DNA from: Pseudomonas sp. QTF5
Lineage (GTDB): Bacteria; Pseudomonadota; Gammaproteobacteria; Pseudomonadales; Pseudomonadaceae
NCBI RefSeq assembly: GCF_000512695.2
Contig: NZ_AZRW02000016.1
Span: 1 to 64,000, forward strand
Direction of reading: 5' to 3'
Length of the DNA: 64,000 nt
Shown here: piece after piece, positions 37,408-48,739 of the stretch
Layout of the letters: each line of letters starts with the position of its first letter
Position numbering within the stretch: the first letter of the stretch is position 1
The notes under the pieces: generated by a model
Told to the model about the DNA's origin: nothing
What the model saw: only the letters and a program-made list of their open reading frames with translations
The model's database searches: none
Made by a program: the position numbers and the translations under genes

Positions 37408-40206
37408 ATGGCATTGAAATCCCCCGCGTTTCGTAAAAAATTTCCGTTGTTGGTCACCGGCAGTCTGCTGGCCCTGCAACCCCTGGCCACGTCGTTCGTG
37501 GTCGCCGCGGAACAGTATGACTGCTCAGTCTCTGCTTCGGGTGCCTGGGACTGTGCGCCAAAGGCGCCGGCTGCGGCATTGCCACCCCGTCCTGTCCATG
37601 ACGGCAGCGCAGTTTCCGCCACCGGTGAAGCCCCGGCAGACACCGGTTCCAGCGCAGACACCGGCGCCAAACCTGTGCTGGTTACCGAGTCCAAGGGCCG
37701 CGGCCTGAAGTCGCGTAGTGAAGACTACAGCCACCTCGACTGGGTTCCACGCGAGAAGCTCACCGCAGCGCAATTGGCAGAAACCGGTCCTTACTGCTCT
37801 GGTTCCTATATCGAACCGATTCGTCCTGGCATGAATGACAAGACGAATAAAAGTGACGCTCCGACCTTTCTCGGTGCCAAAGCCTCTCGTTATAAGCAGG
37901 ATGAGCAGGTCGCCACCCTGGCCGGTGACGTGGTCATGCGTCAGGGCAGCATGCAGGTCGAAGCCGACGAAGCGAACCTGTATCAGGCCGAGAGCCGTGG
38001 CGAACTGAGCGGCAACGTCCGTGTTCGCGACAACGGCGCACTGATCGTGGGCGACCACGCCGACGTGCAGCTCGACACCGGTGAAGCCAAGGTCGACAAC
38101 GCCGAATACGTGATGCACAAATCGCGCATCCGCGGTAACGCGCTGTACGCCAAGCGTGCCGAGAACGCGATCATCCGCCTCAAGGATGGTACGTACACCA
38201 CGTGCGAACCGGACAGCAACGCCTGGCAGCTCAAGGGCAACAACATCACCTTGAACCCGGCCACCGGTTTCGGTACCGCAACCAACGTGACGCTGCGGGT
38301 CAAGGACATTCCGGTTCTGTATACGCCGTACATCTATTTCCCGATCGACGACCGTCGCCAGTCCGGCTTCCTGCCGCCGACCATCGGCACCGGCAGCGAT
38401 ACCGGCTTCCTGCTGGTCACCCCGTATTACTTCAACCTGGCACCGAACTACGATGCCACGTTGTACCCGCGCTACATGAGCAAGCGTGGCCTGTTGATGG
38501 AAGGCGAGTTCCGCTACCTGACCAAGTCCAGCGAAGGTCAGTTCGGCGCCGCGTACCTCAACGACGAAAACGACGATCGCAAGCTGCAGAGTGAATACGA
38601 AAAAACCCGCTACATGTACAACTGGCAGCACAAGGGTGGCCTCGACTCGCGCGTCTTTACGCAAGTTGATTACACCAAGATCAGCGATCCGTATTACTTC
38701 CAGGATCTGCAGACCGACCAGATTGGCGTGAAAAGTTCCGACTACGTGAACCAGCAGGGCTCTGTCACCTATCGTGGCGACAGCTATGCCGCTCGTTTGA
38801 ACGCCCAGGCTTATCAGCTGGCGACTGTTTCGAACATCACGCCGTATGATCGTTTACCGCAGATCACCTTCAATGGTCAGCTGCCATATCATCCGCAAGG
38901 GCTGAATTTCGATTACGAGACAGAGCTGGTGCGGTTTGAGCGTGACCTGCTCGATGGGAACTACGTAAACGAAGACGGCACGGTCGCACCGCGTCTTGAT
39001 AACAACGTACAAGGCTTGGCACGAGCCAACGGCAACCGTTTGAACCTCAAGCCGGGTGTCAGCCTGCCGTTGGACTGGACTTATGGTTTCTTGAAACCAT
39101 CCCTGAAGTACCAGTACACACAATACGATCTGGATCTGGATGGCACCGGCAAGAGCCAGATTGCTGCGCAAAGTGCAGAGGCGGACCGACTCAACGGTAC
39201 CTACAGTCGTAACCAGAACCGTGGGGTGCCGATCGCGAGCATCGACAGCGGCCTGTACTTCGATCGCAACACTCAATGGTTCGGCAAAAACTATCGCCAA
39301 ACCCTCGAACCGCGCTTGTTCTACCTCTACGTCCCTGAGACTGATCAGGAAGACATTCCGGTATTCGATACAGGCGAATACACCTTCAACTACGCCTCGC
39401 TGTTCCGCGACAACCGCTTCTCCGGCTCCGACCGTGTCGGTGACGAGAACAAGCTGTCGCTGGGCGTGACCAACCGCTGGATCGAAGACAACGGTTTCGA
39501 GCGTCAACGCATCAGCGTCGGCCAGGCTTTGTACTTCAAGGACCGCGAAGTCCAGTTGCCGGGTATCGATGCGAAAACCCGCGACGACGCACAAGCCAGT
39601 GTTTCGCCATATGCACTTGAATACGAATACCGCTGGAACCGTGATTGGCGCACCACCGCCGACTACAACTGGGACCCGGACAGCCGCAGCCCTCGCTCGG
39701 GCAGCGCGATGTTCCACTACCAGCCGGAAGACAACCCGAACAAAGTCATCAACGCCGGCTATCGCTATCGCAACGACCAGGTCCGTTATGACCAGAACAC
39801 CGGTCAATGGACGGTGGGTGGCGGTGACTACGGCACTCCGGGCACTCCTGGTTACGTGAAGGACTACTACAAGATCAAGCAGCACGACTTCTCGGTGATC
39901 TGGCCGATCGTGCCGCAGTGGAACGCCATCAGCCGCTGGCAGTATGACTACAACCGCAACCGTACCCTGGAAGCCTTCGGTGGTTTCGAGTACGACAACT
40001 GCTGCTGGAAACTGCGCCTTATCAACCGTTACTGGGTCGACTATGAAGAGTTCAGTCAAGCCGCCCCGGAAAACGAAAAAGGCGACCACGGCGTCTTCCT
40101 CCAAATTGTTCTGAAGGGACTCGGCGGCCTCACTGGCGCCAAGGTAGAGAGCTTCCTCGACAAAGGCATCCAAGGTTATCGTGAACGTGAAGACCAAGCT
40201 TTCTGA
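37408..40206 (+). CDS. lptD: LPS-assembly outer-membrane protein LptD
   Basis: Essential beta-barrel that, with LptE, inserts lipopolysaccharide into the outer leaflet. The 932-aa protein has a signal peptide (cut near FVVAAEQ), an N-terminal cysteine pair region ([13 protein letters not shown]), an OstA/LptA-like jellyroll (about 165-290) and a large C-terminal barrel. A CysCys pair (DNCCWKLRL) near the end is where E. coli LptD forms its interdomain disulfides. The ATG giving MALKSPAF is chosen; the 30 extra upstream residues are intron and leader. The ribosome site is weak. The group II intron now separates the gene from the DNA upstream. It overlaps surA. Confidence 0.96.
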   Translation: MALKSPAFRKKFPLLVTGSLLALQPLATSFVVAAEQYDCSVSASGAWDCAPKAPAAALPPRPVHDGSAVSATGEAPADTGSSADTGAKPVLVTESKGRGLKSRSEDYSHLDWVPREKLTAAQLAETGPYCSGSYIEPIRPGMNDKTNKSDAPTFLGAKASRYKQDEQVATLAGDVVMRQGSMQVEADEANLYQAESRGELSGNVRVRDNGALIVGDHADVQLDTGEAKVDNAEYVMHKSRIRGNALYAKRAENAIIRLKDGTYTTCEPDSNAWQLKGNNITLNPATGFGTATNVTLRVKDIPVLYTPYIYFPIDDRRQSGFLPPTIGTGSDTGFLLVTPYYFNLAPNYDATLYPRYMSKRGLLMEGEFRYLTKSSEGQFGAAYLNDENDDRKLQSEYEKTRYMYNWQHKGGLDSRVFTQVDYTKISDPYYFQDLQTDQIGVKSSDYVNQQGSVTYRGDSYAARLNAQAYQLATVSNITPYDRLPQITFNGQLPYHPQGLNFDYETELVRFERDLLDGNYVNEDGTVAPRLDNNVQGLARANGNRLNLKPGVSLPLDWTYGFLKPSLKYQYTQYDLDLDGTGKSQIAAQSAEADRLNGTYSRNQNRGVPIASIDSGLYFDRNTQWFGKNYRQTLEPRLFYLYVPETDQEDIPVFDTGEYTFNYASLFRDNRFSGSDRVGDENKLSLGVTNRWIEDNGFERQRISVGQALYFKDREVQLPGIDAKTRDDAQASVSPYALEYEYRWNRDWRTTADYNWDPDSRSPRSGSAMFHYQPEDNPNKVINAGYRYRNDQVRYDQNTGQWTVGGGDYGTPGTPGYVKDYYKIKQHDFSVIWPIVPQWNAISRWQYDYNRNRTLEAFGGFEYDNCCWKLRLINRYWVDYEEFSQAAPENEKGDHGVFLQIVLKGLGGLTGAKVESFLDKGIQGYREREDQAF

Positions 40207-41503
40207 TTGTCTGCGCCCGCTAATGCTGGGCGCGCTGTTCCTGGGTACCGCGGCCAACGCCGCGGTACAGTCCATCGATAAAGTGGTGGCCATCGTCGAC
40301 AACGACGTGGTCATGCAAAGCCAGCTGGACCAGCGTGTCCATGAAGTTCAGCAAACCATCGCCAAACGCGGTGCTGCCGTACCGCCTGCAGGCGTACTGG
40401 ATCAGCAGGTGCTCGAGCGTCTGATCGTCGAAAACCTGCAACTGCAGATCGGCGAACGCTCCGGCATCCGCATCACCGATGAAGAACTGAACCAGGCAGT
40501 CGGCACCATTGCCCAGCGCAATAACATGTCCATCGAACAATTCCGCGCGGCCCTGGCTCGCGACGGCCTGTCTTATGACGACGCTCGTGACCAGATCCGC
40601 CGCGAAATGGTCATCAGCCGTGTGCGTCAGCGCCGTGTAGCGGAACGCATTCAGGTGTCTGAGCAGGAAGTGAAGAACTTCCTGGCGTCCGACCTCGGCA
40701 AGATGCAGCTGTCCGAAGAATTCCGTCTGGCCAACATCCTGATTCCTACGCCGGAAAGCGCCAACTCCGACGCGATTCAGAATGCAGCCAAGCAAGCCGA
40801 CGCGGTTTACCAGCAACTCAAGCAAGGCGCTGACTTCGGCCAGCTGGCAATCGCCAAATCCGCCAGCGAAACCGCGCTGGAAGGCGGCGACATGGGCTGG
40901 CGTAAAGCCGCTCAACTGCCACCTCCGTTCGATCGCCTGCTGAGCACCATGACGGTTGGCGACGTTACCCAGCCAATGCGCACGCCGGGCGGCTTCATCA
41001 TCCTGAAGATCCTCGACAAGCGTGGCGGCGAAGCCCAGGTGCGTGACGAAGTGCATGTGCGTCACATCCTGGTCAAACCAAGCCCGATCCGCGACGAAGA
41101 AAAAACCAAAGCCCTGGCTCAATCGCTCTATTCCCGTATCGAAGCGGGCGAAGATTTCGGCGAACTGGCGAAAAGCTTCTCGGAAGACCCGGGCTCGGCC
41201 CTCAACGGGGGTGACCTGAACTGGATCGACCCGAATGCGCTGGTGCCTGAATTCCGCGAAGTGATGGCCAAGACCCCACAAGGTCAGCTGTCCAAGCCGT
41301 TTCAAACCCAATATGGCTGGCACGTTCTGGAAGTCCTTGGCCGTCGCGCCACTGACAGCACCACCCAGGCCCGCGAACAGCAAGCGATGACCGTACTGCG
41401 TAACCGCAAATACGACGAAGAGCTGCAAACCTGGCTGCGTCAGATCCGTGACGAAGCGTATGTAGAAATCAAGCTCCCTGGTGCAGACCAGGCAACACCG
41501 TGA
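40181..41503 (+). CDS. surA: Periplasmic peptidyl-prolyl isomerase/chaperone SurA
   Basis: Periplasmic chaperone for outer-membrane proteins, LptD among its main clients. About 440 aa: signal peptide ([17 protein letters not shown]), an N-terminal chaperone domain and two parvulin domains (about 180-280 and 290-390; [12 protein letters not shown] marks the second). The start is a GTG; the one at 40181 is 5 nt after AAGG, and a second GTG at 40187 (KTKLSD) is also possible. The reading frame begins inside the last codons of lptD, so the two are coupled. Confidence 0.95.
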   Translation: MNVKTKLSDCLRPLMLGALFLGTAANAAVQSIDKVVAIVDNDVVMQSQLDQRVHEVQQTIAKRGAAVPPAGVLDQQVLERLIVENLQLQIGERSGIRITDEELNQAVGTIAQRNNMSIEQFRAALARDGLSYDDARDQIRREMVISRVRQRRVAERIQVSEQEVKNFLASDLGKMQLSEEFRLANILIPTPESANSDAIQNAAKQADAVYQQLKQGADFGQLAIAKSASETALEGGDMGWRKAAQLPPPFDRLLSTMTVGDVTQPMRTPGGFIILKILDKRGGEAQVRDEVHVRHILVKPSPIRDEEKTKALAQSLYSRIEAGEDFGELAKSFSEDPGSALNGGDLNWIDPNALVPEFREVMAKTPQGQLSKPFQTQYGWHVLEVLGRRATDSTTQAREQQAMTVLRNRKYDEELQTWLRQIRDEAYVEIKLPGADQATP

Positions 41504-42489
41504 AACCCAAGCGTTTCGCGTTGACCCCCGGCGAACCGGCCGGCATAGGTCCCGACCTGTGCCTGCTGCTCGCCTCGCAAGCCCAGCCATACCCTCTGAT
41601 TGCCATTACCAGCCGCGACCTGCTCATCGAGCGGGCCGCGCAGCTGGGTGTGGTTGTCGATCTGCTGCCGGTAACGCCGGACAGCTGGCCGGATGCTCCC
41701 GCGCAGGCCAACAGCCTGTATGTGTGGGATACGCCACTTAACGCCAAGGTCACCGCCGGGCAACTGGACAAAGCCAATGCGGCTTTCGTTCTGGAAACCC
41801 TGACCCGCGCTGGTCAGGGCTGCCTGGACGGACATTTCGCCGGCATGATCACCGCCCCTGTGCACAAGGGTGTGATCAATGAATCCGGAATCGCCTTTTC
41901 CGGGCACACTGAGTTTCTTGCGGACCTGACTCATACCGCGCAAGTGGTGATGATGCTCGCCACTCGTGGCTTGCGCGTGGCACTGGTTACCACTCACCTG
42001 CCCCTTCGCGAGATTGCCGATGCAATCACGCCGGAGCGCCTGGAGCGGGTCACACGGATTCTGCACGCCGACCTGCAAAAAAAATTCGGCATCGCCCAGC
42101 CCCGCATCCTGGTTTGCGGGCTTAACCCGCACGCCGGTGAAGGCGGTCACCTGGGCCATGAAGAAATCGACATCATCGAACCTACATTAGAGCGCCTGCG
42201 CGGCGAGGGCATGGACCTTCGCGGTCCCCTGCCCGCCGACACTCTGTTTACCCCCAAATATCTGGAGCACTGCGACGCGGTGCTGGCGATGTACCACGAC
42301 CAGGGCCTGCCCGTGCTGAAATACAAAGGCTTCGGCGCGGCAGTCAATGTGACCCTCGGCTTGCCGATCATTCGCACGTCAGTCGACCACGGCACCGCCC
42401 TGGATCTGGCCGGCAGCGGCAAAATCGATACCGGCAGCCTGCAAGTCGCCCTGGAAACCGCCTACCAGATGGCCGAGACCCGTTTATGA
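41500..42489 (+). CDS. pdxA: 4-hydroxythreonine-4-phosphate dehydrogenase
   Basis: NAD-dependent, metal-requiring enzyme of pyridoxal-5'-phosphate synthesis. The 329-aa protein starts with GTG ([18 protein letters not shown]). It has the conserved GHTEFLAD segment, metal-ligand histidines and [17 protein letters not shown] and [13 protein letters not shown] near the C-terminus. The start overlaps the surA stop (GTGA) and its own stop overlaps ksgA (ATGA), indicating coupling throughout. Confidence 0.96.
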   Translation: MKPKRFALTPGEPAGIGPDLCLLLASQAQPYPLIAITSRDLLIERAAQLGVVVDLLPVTPDSWPDAPAQANSLYVWDTPLNAKVTAGQLDKANAAFVLETLTRAGQGCLDGHFAGMITAPVHKGVINESGIAFSGHTEFLADLTHTAQVVMMLATRGLRVALVTTHLPLREIADAITPERLERVTRILHADLQKKFGIAQPRILVCGLNPHAGEGGHLGHEEIDIIEPTLERLRGEGMDLRGPLPADTLFTPKYLEHCDAVLAMYHDQGLPVLKYKGFGAAVNVTLGLPIIRTSVDHGTALDLAGSGKIDTGSLQVALETAYQMAETRL

Positions 42490-43304
42490 CCGAGCATTAC
42501 CAACACAAGGCGCGCAAGCGCTTCGGCCAGAATTTCCTGCACGATGCCGGCGTTATCGACCGCATCCTGCGTTCTATCCATGCCAAACCCGAAGACCGCC
42601 TGCTGGAAATTGGCCCGGGCCAGGGTGCATTGACCGCAGGCCTGCTCAACAGTGGCGCCCAGCTGGACGTGGTGGAGCTGGACAAGGACCTGATCCCGAT
42701 CCTCAACCAACAGTTCGCCGGCAAGAGCAATTTCCACCTGCATCAGGGCGACGCGCTGAAGTTCGACTTCAACAGCCTGAATGCCGCGCCGAACAGCCTG
42801 CGAGTGGTCGGCAACCTGCCGTACAACATCTCTACACCGCTGATTTTTCATCTACTGCACAACTCCCACCTGATCCGCGACATGCACTTCATGCTGCAAA
42901 AGGAAGTGGTCGAGCGCCTGGCGGCAGGTCCTGGCGGCGGTGACTGGGGTCGCCTGTCGATCATGGTTCAGTATCACTGCCGGGTCGAACACCTGTTCAA
43001 CGTTGGCCCGGGGGCGTTCAATCCGCCGCCGAAAGTCGATTCGGCCATCGTGCGTCTGGTGCCTCACGCAGTACTCCCACATCCAGCCAAAGATCACAAA
43101 CTGCTGGAGCGCGTCGTGCGCGAAGCCTTCAACCAGCGCCGCAAAACATTGCGCAACACCCTCAAACTGCTGCTGAGCAACGCTGAAATCGAAGCCGCCG
43201 GCGTCGATGGCAGCCTGCGCCCCGAGCAGCTCGATCTGGCTGCCTTCGTGCGTCTGGCCGACAAGCTCAGCGAACAAGTCCTACAAAAGCCTGCCACCGA
43301 CTGA
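42486..43304 (+). CDS. ksgA: 16S rRNA adenine-1518/1519 dimethyltransferase
   Basis: KsgA (RsmA) dimethylates two adjacent adenosines in 16S helix 45, a late step of small-subunit assembly. The 272-aa protein has the SAM motif [14 protein letters not shown] (about 40-53), acidic motif II, and [10 protein letters not shown] (about 108), the catalytic NLPY motif. It overlaps pdxA by 4 bp. Confidence 0.96.
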   Translation: MTEHYQHKARKRFGQNFLHDAGVIDRILRSIHAKPEDRLLEIGPGQGALTAGLLNSGAQLDVVELDKDLIPILNQQFAGKSNFHLHQGDALKFDFNSLNAAPNSLRVVGNLPYNISTPLIFHLLHNSHLIRDMHFMLQKEVVERLAAGPGGGDWGRLSIMVQYHCRVEHLFNVGPGAFNPPPKVDSAIVRLVPHAVLPHPAKDHKLLERVVREAFNQRRKTLRNTLKLLLSNAEIEAAGVDGSLRPEQLDLAAFVRLADKLSEQVLQKPATD

Positions 43305-43318
43305 CAGGCGATGAGCGC

Positions 43319-43355
43319 TATCGGGTAGGACGCCACTCTGGTTTACTACCCGATA
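43319..43355. repeat. Perfect 10-bp inverted repeat between ksgA and apaG
   Basis: TATCGGGTAG (43319-43328) and CTACCCGATA (43346-43355) are separated by 17 bp. There is no T tract after the stem, so it does not look like an ordinary terminator. It begins 15 bp after the ksgA stop and could be an operator or an RNA hairpin that separates ksgA from apaG. Confidence 0.6.
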
Positions 43356-43419
43356 CTTGGCCTAGACTGACTTCTATCAGCTACGCCCCGCGTCCCGCTT
43401 CGTTTCTAAGGCCTTTTGC

Positions 43420-43800
43420 ATGTCCGATCCTCGTTATCAGGTCGACGTCAGCGTCGCCACCCGCTATCTGGCAGAACAATCGCAACCCGAGCACAACCGC
43501 TTTGCCTTCGCCTACACCATCACCGTGCAAAACAATGGCTTGCTACCCGCCAAACTGCTTTCACGGCATTGGGTGATCACCGACGGTGACGGGCATGTCG
43601 AGGAGGTTCGCGGTGCGGGCGTCGTCGGCCAACAGCCGTTGATCGACGTGGGCAAGAGCCACACTTACAGCAGCGGCACTGTCATGACCTCCAAGGTCGG
43701 CACAATGCAAGGCACGTATGAAATGGTCGCTGACGACGGCAAACACTTCGATGCTGTCATCGCTCCGTTTCGTCTGGCGGTACCCGGAGCCCTGCACTGA
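43420..43800 (+). CDS. apaG: ApaG domain protein
   Basis: A 126-aa single-domain protein with the fibronectin-like ApaG fold. [39 protein letters not shown] and [20 protein letters not shown] are the characteristic segments. Its role is not settled; it is usually linked to apaH and ksgA. The stop overlaps the apaH start by one base. Confidence 0.93.
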   Translation: MSDPRYQVDVSVATRYLAEQSQPEHNRFAFAYTITVQNNGLLPAKLLSRHWVITDGDGHVEEVRGAGVVGQQPLIDVGKSHTYSSGTVMTSKVGTMQGTYEMVADDGKHFDAVIAPFRLAVPGALH

Positions 43801-44681
43801 TGGCGACGTATGCCGTCGGCGACTTGCAAGGTTGCCTTGAACCGCTGCAATGCCTGCTCAAGCAAGTTGCCTTCGACCCTGCACAGGACCGCCTGTGGCT
43901 GGTGGGTGACCTCATCAACCGGGGCCCACAGTCGCTGGAAACCTTGCGCTTCCTCTTTAGCATCCGCGAATCGCTGATCTGTGTACTCGGCAATCATGAC
44001 CTGCACTTGCTGGCCGTCGGGCAAAACATCGAACGCCTGAAGAAGGCCGACACGCTGCGCGAGATTCTTGAAGCACCCGATAGCGCGGAATTGCTGGAGT
44101 GGGTGCGACAACAAAAGCTCATGCACTACGACGAGCAGCGCGATATCGCCCTGGTCCATGCCGGCATCCCGCCTCAATGGTCGCTGCGCAAAGCCTTGAA
44201 GTGCGCCGCCGAAGTCGAAGAAGCCCTGCACGACGACAACCGCTTCGCGCCTTACCTTGACGGTATGTACGGCAACGAGCCGGTGAAATGGGACAGCGAC
44301 CTCAAAGGCGCGGCCCGGCTGCGAGTCATCACCAACTATTTCACCCGGATGCGCTTCTGCACCAGTGACGGCAAACTCGACCTCAAGGGCAAGGAAGGCA
44401 TCGACACCGCACCGCCGGGTTATGCGCCGTGGTTCACCCACAAGGAGCGCAAGACCAAAGGCCTGAAGATCATCTTCGGCCATTGGGCGGCGCTCGAAGG
44501 CCAGTGCAACGAGCCAGGTCTGTTTGCGCTCGACACCGGTTGCGTCTGGGGTGGCGCCATGACCCTGATGAATGTCGACACCTTTGAACGCCTGCAATGT
44601 AAATGCGACGCCCATGGCCACACTCGGCCGGCTGTCGCCGCCTCTATTCCCGAACAAACGTCAGCCAGCGCCCCGCGCTAG
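43800..44681 (+). CDS. apaH: Bis(5'-nucleosyl)-tetraphosphatase, symmetrical
   Basis: Splits Ap4A to two ADP, and also removes Np4 caps from RNA. The 293-aa calcineurin-like phosphoesterase has the metal motifs [20 protein letters not shown] and GNHDLHLL, plus VHAGIPP and FGHWAAL. ATGG overlaps the apaG stop, so translation is coupled. The C-terminal tail (after about 275) is Ala/Ser-rich and probably disordered. Confidence 0.95.
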   Translation: MATYAVGDLQGCLEPLQCLLKQVAFDPAQDRLWLVGDLINRGPQSLETLRFLFSIRESLICVLGNHDLHLLAVGQNIERLKKADTLREILEAPDSAELLEWVRQQKLMHYDEQRDIALVHAGIPPQWSLRKALKCAAEVEEALHDDNRFAPYLDGMYGNEPVKWDSDLKGAARLRVITNYFTRMRFCTSDGKLDLKGKEGIDTAPPGYAPWFTHKERKTKGLKIIFGHWAALEGQCNEPGLFALDTGCVWGGAMTLMNVDTFERLQCKCDAHGHTRPAVAASIPEQTSASAPR

Positions 44682-44714
44682 ACTGCGCTTTCAGCCGAGC
44701 CACAGGAGCCCGCC

Positions 44715-45044
44715 ATGAGCGAATTCAAACGTATCCCCCCAGAACAGGCCCAGGCCCTGCGCGAACAAGGCGCGGTGGTGGTCGATGTCCGCGATCCGGC
44801 AACTTTTGCTGCGCTGCACATCGCCGGTTCGAAGCATCTGGACAATCATTCTCTGCACGCTTTCATTCAGGGCGCTGACCTGGATGCGCCGACGGTAGTG
44901 GTCTGCTATCACGGCAATTCCAGTCAGGGCGCGGCTGCTTATCTGATCAGCCAGGGCTTCTCCGACGTCTACAGCATGGACGGCGGTTTTGAGCTGTGGC
45001 GTACGACCTATCCTTCGGAAACGGCGCAAGGCACTTCCGAATAA
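44715..45044 (+). CDS. glpE: Thiosulfate sulfurtransferase GlpE (rhodanese)
   Basis: A 109-aa single rhodanese domain. It moves the sulfane sulfur of thiosulfate to cyanide or thioredoxin through the catalytic cysteine in [17 protein letters not shown] (about residue 65). [16 protein letters not shown] is the usual N-terminal motif. It ends the lptD-to-glpE run of same-strand genes. Confidence 0.92.
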   Translation: MSEFKRIPPEQAQALREQGAVVVDVRDPATFAALHIAGSKHLDNHSLHAFIQGADLDAPTVVVCYHGNSSQGAAAYLISQGFSDVYSMDGGFELWRTTYPSETAQGTSE

Positions 45045-45151
45045 TTTTTTTCAAGGCGCGCAAGGCCCGGCCCCCGTGGGTTCGCGCGCTGACTGACGAA
45101 CGGCCTGCCACAACTAATTACTTATTGCGCCTTTACCTTCAAGATTCCGAA

Positions 45152-45161
45152 CTATCCTTAA
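45152..45161 (+). promoter_or_regulatory. Candidate RpoS-type -10 upstream of prkA
   Basis: CTATCCTTAA matches the extended sigma-S -10 (CTAyrCTTAA) at all but one or two positions and lies about 180 bp before prkA in a 297-bp gap. The E. coli counterparts yeaG and yeaH depend on RpoS. No -35 is required for such promoters, and none is clear here. Confidence 0.4.
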
Positions 45162-45262
45162 GCGCAGGCCATCCAAAACAGGGGAGAGCCGGTACACCGG
45201 CGCGCGGGTCATCGGGAGTAGCTTTCGGGGTTGATACCCTGAAGGTGTTCTGGGGGGTAAAC

Positions 45263-45284
45263 AGCAACTGCATATTCAGTTGCT
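45263..45284 (+). promoter_or_regulatory. Hairpin in the prkA 5' leader
   Basis: AGCAACTG-CATATT-CAGTTGCT is a perfect 8-bp stem with a 6-nt loop about 58 bp before the prkA ATG. There is no following T-run, so it is unlikely to terminate; it may affect mRNA stability or translation. Confidence 0.45.
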
Positions 45285-45341
45285 TGCCAGCATCGACTGA
45301 CTGATCCGGCGTCGGCTCCACGTATCGAGCGAGGTGACGTC

Positions 45342-47264
45342 ATGAGTATCTTTAGCCACTTCCAACAACGCTTCGAGTCCACGCGCCAGGAAGAACTCAC
45401 TCTGCAAGAGTACCTGGAGCTGTGCAAAAAGGACCGCAGCGCCTACGCTTCCGCAGCTGAGCGTCTTTTGCTGGCCATCGGTGAACCGGAGCTGCTCGAC
45501 ACCTCGACCAACTCGAGGCTGTCGCGAATCTTTTCCAACAAGGTGATCCGCCGCTATCCGGCCTTTGAAGACTTCCACGGGATGGAAGAATGCATCGACC
45601 AGATTGTGTCGTATTTCCGCCATGCCGCTCAGGGTCTGGAAGAAAAGAAACAGATCCTCTACCTGCTTGGCCCTGTCGGTGGCGGTAAGTCGTCCCTGGC
45701 CGAAAAGCTCAAACAACTGATCGAGAAAGTGCCCTTCTATGCAATCAAGGGCTCGCCGGTTTTCGAGTCGCCTCTGGGTCTGTTCAACGCCACCGAAGAT
45801 GGCGCGATCCTCGAAGAAGACTTCGGCATTCCCCGGCGCTATCTCAATACCATCATGTCGCCATGGGCCACCAAGCGCCTGGCCGAATTCGGCGGCGACA
45901 TCAGCCAGTTCCGCGTAGTGAAACTCTATCCGTCGATCCTCAACCAGATCGCGGTCGCGAAAACCGAGCCGGGAGATGAAAACAACCAGGACATCTCGGC
46001 ACTGGTGGGCAAGGTCGATATTCGAAAACTGGAAGAGTTTCCGCAGAACGACGCCGATGCCTACAGCTACTCGGGGGCACTGTGCCGGGCGAACCAGGGC
46101 CTGATGGAGTTCGTCGAAATGTTCAAGGCACCGATCAAGGTGCTGCACCCATTGCTGACGGCCACCCAGGAAGGCAACTACAACAGTACCGAAGGCCTGG
46201 GGGCGATTCCGTTTACCGGGATCCTGCTGGCCCACTCCAACGAATCGGAATGGCACACCTTCCGTAACAACAAGAACAACGAAGCCTTCATCGACCGGAT
46301 CTATATCGTCAAAGTGCCGTACTGCCTGCGCGTCAGCGACGAAGTGAAGATCTACGACAAGCTCCTGTTCAACAGCTCGCTGGCCAAGGCCCATTGCGCG
46401 CCCGACACCCTGAAAATGCTCGCTCAGTTCACCGTGCTCTCGCGCCTCAAAGAGCCGGAAAACTCCAACATCTACTCCAAGATGCGCGTGTATGACGGCG
46501 AAAACCTCAAGGACACCGATCCGAAGGCCAAGTCGATCCAGGAATACCGCGACGCAGCGGGAGTCGACGAAGGCATGAACGGTCTGTCGACCCGCTTCGC
46601 CTTCAAGATTCTGTCGAAGGTCTTCAACTTCGATCCGCACGAAATCGCCGCCAACCCGGTGCATCTGCTCTACGTGCTGGAACAGCAGATCGAACAGGAA
46701 CAATTCCAGGCCGAGACCCGGGAACGCTATCTGCGCTTCCTGAAAGAGTACCTGGCGCCGCGTTATATCGAATTCATCGGCAAGGAGATCCAGACTGCCT
46801 ACCTCGAGTCTTACAGCGAGTACGGCCAGAACATCTTCGATCGCTACGTGCTGTACGCCGACTTCTGGATTCAGGATCAGGAATATCGCGATCCGGAAAC
46901 CGGCGAGATCCTCAACCGCGTGGCCCTGAACGAAGAACTGGAGAAAATCGAAAAACCGGCGGGCATCAGCAATCCGAAGGATTTCCGCAACGAAATCGTC
47001 AACTTCGTACTGCGCGCCCGAGCCAACAACAACGGCAAGAACCCAACCTGGCTCAGCTACGAAAAACTGCGGGTGGTTATCGAGAAAAAAATGTTCTCCA
47101 ACACCGAGGACCTGCTGCCGGTCATCAGCTTCAACGCCAAGGCCAGCAAAGAGGACCAGCAGAAGCACAACGACTTCGTCACACGGATGGTCGAGCGGGG
47201 CTACACCGACAAACAGGTACGACTGCTGTCCGAGTGGTACTTGCGGGTCAGAAAATCACAGTAA
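45342..47264 (+). CDS. prkA: PrkA family serine protein kinase (YeaG)
   Basis: A 640-aa cytoplasmic AAA-like protein of the PrkA/YeaG family, described as a stress- and starvation-linked protein kinase. The P-loop YLLGPVGGGKSSLAEKL is at about residues 105-121. The AAA region covers the first 400 residues and a C-terminal kinase-like PrkA domain (about 415-640, e.g. GLSTRFAFKILSKVFNFDP) follows. The ribosome site GAGGTGA precedes the ATG. It forms the conserved trio with yeaH and spoVR downstream. Confidence 0.93.
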   Translation: MSIFSHFQQRFESTRQEELTLQEYLELCKKDRSAYASAAERLLLAIGEPELLDTSTNSRLSRIFSNKVIRRYPAFEDFHGMEECIDQIVSYFRHAAQGLEEKKQILYLLGPVGGGKSSLAEKLKQLIEKVPFYAIKGSPVFESPLGLFNATEDGAILEEDFGIPRRYLNTIMSPWATKRLAEFGGDISQFRVVKLYPSILNQIAVAKTEPGDENNQDISALVGKVDIRKLEEFPQNDADAYSYSGALCRANQGLMEFVEMFKAPIKVLHPLLTATQEGNYNSTEGLGAIPFTGILLAHSNESEWHTFRNNKNNEAFIDRIYIVKVPYCLRVSDEVKIYDKLLFNSSLAKAHCAPDTLKMLAQFTVLSRLKEPENSNIYSKMRVYDGENLKDTDPKAKSIQEYRDAAGVDEGMNGLSTRFAFKILSKVFNFDPHEIAANPVHLLYVLEQQIEQEQFQAETRERYLRFLKEYLAPRYIEFIGKEIQTAYLESYSEYGQNIFDRYVLYADFWIQDQEYRDPETGEILNRVALNEELEKIEKPAGISNPKDFRNEIVNFVLRARANNNGKNPTWLSYEKLRVVIEKKMFSNTEDLLPVISFNAKASKEDQQKHNDFVTRMVERGYTDKQVRLLSEWYLRVRKSQ

Positions 47265-47467
47265 CCCGCTGCCGGTCAGACCGGTTGTCGTTAGCCCGAG
47301 GCCTGTTTACGCTTTTTCTGTTACACAGGCCTCTGGAGGTGTCCGAAATGCGGTAGCGAGGTTCAGGCAGCATCAAAGCGCTTGGGGGGAGCGTGTACAC
47401 CTCCCCGGCACTGGCCTTATGCTGCGTTAGCGCTCGCCCCTTTCAGGACAGCTTCTAAGGAGCAGTC

Positions 47468-48739
47468 ATGAGCTATGTGATCGACCGACGTCTCAATGGC
47501 AAGAACAAGAGCACGGTAAACCGTCAGCGGTTTCTGCGGCGCTACCGTGATCACATCAAAAAGGCTGTCGAAGAGGCGGTCAGCCGGCGCTCCATTACCG
47601 ATATGGAACACGGCGAGCAGATCAGCATTCCCGGCCGCGACATCGACGAGCCAGTGCTTCACCACGGTCGTGGCGGCAAACAAACCATCGTGCACCCCGG
47701 CAACAAAGAATTCACCAGCGGCGAGCACATTGCCCGTCCGCCCGGAGGTGGCGGCGGTAGAGGTCCCGGCAAAGCCGGTAACACGGGTGAAGGGATGGAC
47801 GAGTTCGTCTTCCAGATTACCCAGGAGGAATTCCTTGAATTCATGTTCGAGGATCTTGAATTGCCAAACCTGGTCAAACGCCACCTGACCGGCACCGACA
47901 CCTTCAAGACCGTACGCGCAGGCATCAGCAATGAGGGCAACCCGTCACGGATCAACATTATCCGCACGCTGCGTTCGGCCCATGCCCGGCGCATTGCCTT
48001 GTCTGGCAGCAGCCGGGCGAAATTGCGCGAAGTCAAAGAGGAACTACTGCGGCTTAAACGGGAGGAACCGGACAACTTCGGCGATATCCAGGAGCTCGAA
48101 GCAGAAATCGAGAAACTCAGCGCGCGCATTCACCGAGTGCCATTTCTCGACACCTTTGACCTCAAGTACAACCTGCTGATCAAGCAGCCGAACCCCAGCT
48201 CCAAAGCAGTGATGTTCTGCCTGATGGACGTGTCCGGCTCCATGACCCAGGCGACCAAGGACATCGCCAAACGCTTCTTCATCCTGCTGTACCTGTTTCT
48301 CAAGCGCAACTACGACAAAATCGACGTCGTGTTCATCCGCCACCACACCAGCGCCCGTGAAGTGGATGAGGAGGAATTTTTCTATTCTCGGGAAACCGGC
48401 GGTACCATCGTCTCCAGCGCCCTGAAACTGATGCAGGAGATCATGGCCGAGCGTTATCCGAGCAATGAATGGAACATCTATGCCGCACAGGCGTCCGACG
48501 GCGACAACTGGAACGACGATTCGCCGATCTGCCGCGACATCCTGATCAATCAGATCATGCCGTTCGTGCAGTACTACACTTATGTTGAGATTACCCCGCG
48601 CGAACATCAGGCCCTGTGGTTCGAGTACGAACGCATCGCCGAAGCCTTCTCTGACACTTTTGCCCAGCAACAACTGGTCTCGGCCGGGGATATCTACCCG
48701 GTCTTTCGTGAACTCTTCCAGCGCAGGTTAGTGACATGA
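47468..48739 (+). CDS. yeaH: YeaH family protein (DUF444, VWA-like)
   Basis: A 423-aa protein of the DUF444 family, always found beside prkA. A basic N-terminus and Gly-rich low-complexity stretch ([14 protein letters not shown], about 95-108) precede a von Willebrand A-like domain with the MIDAS-type motif [13 protein letters not shown] (about 254-266). Its function is unknown; a partner of the PrkA kinase is generally assumed. The ribosome site AAGGAG is strong. It overlaps spoVR by 4 bp. The 203-bp gap before it holds no gene I can support. Confidence 0.9.
   Translation: MSYVIDRRLNGKNKSTVNRQRFLRRYRDHIKKAVEEAVSRRSITDMEHGEQISIPGRDIDEPVLHHGRGGKQTIVHPGNKEFTSGEHIARPPGGGGGRGPGKAGNTGEGMDEFVFQITQEEFLEFMFEDLELPNLVKRHLTGTDTFKTVRAGISNEGNPSRINIIRTLRSAHARRIALSGSSRAKLREVKEELLRLKREEPDNFGDIQELEAEIEKLSARIHRVPFLDTFDLKYNLLIKQPNPSSKAVMFCLMDVSGSMTQATKDIAKRFFILLYLFLKRNYDKIDVVFIRHHTSAREVDEEEFFYSRETGGTIVSSALKLMQEIMAERYPSNEWNIYAAQASDGDNWNDDSPICRDILINQIMPFVQYYTYVEITPREHQALWFEYERIAEAFSDTFAQQQLVSAGDIYPVFRELFQRRLVT

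Noticed and set aside
45276..47168. 630-codon open frame antisense to prkA
   Set aside because: Shadow of the high-GC coding strand; composition (His/Val/Glu-rich without motifs) and the strong PrkA signatures on the other strand rule it out. The same holds for long antisense frames opposite rpoD (57278-58990), lptD (38854-40314), surA (40220-41590), trpE and rpe.
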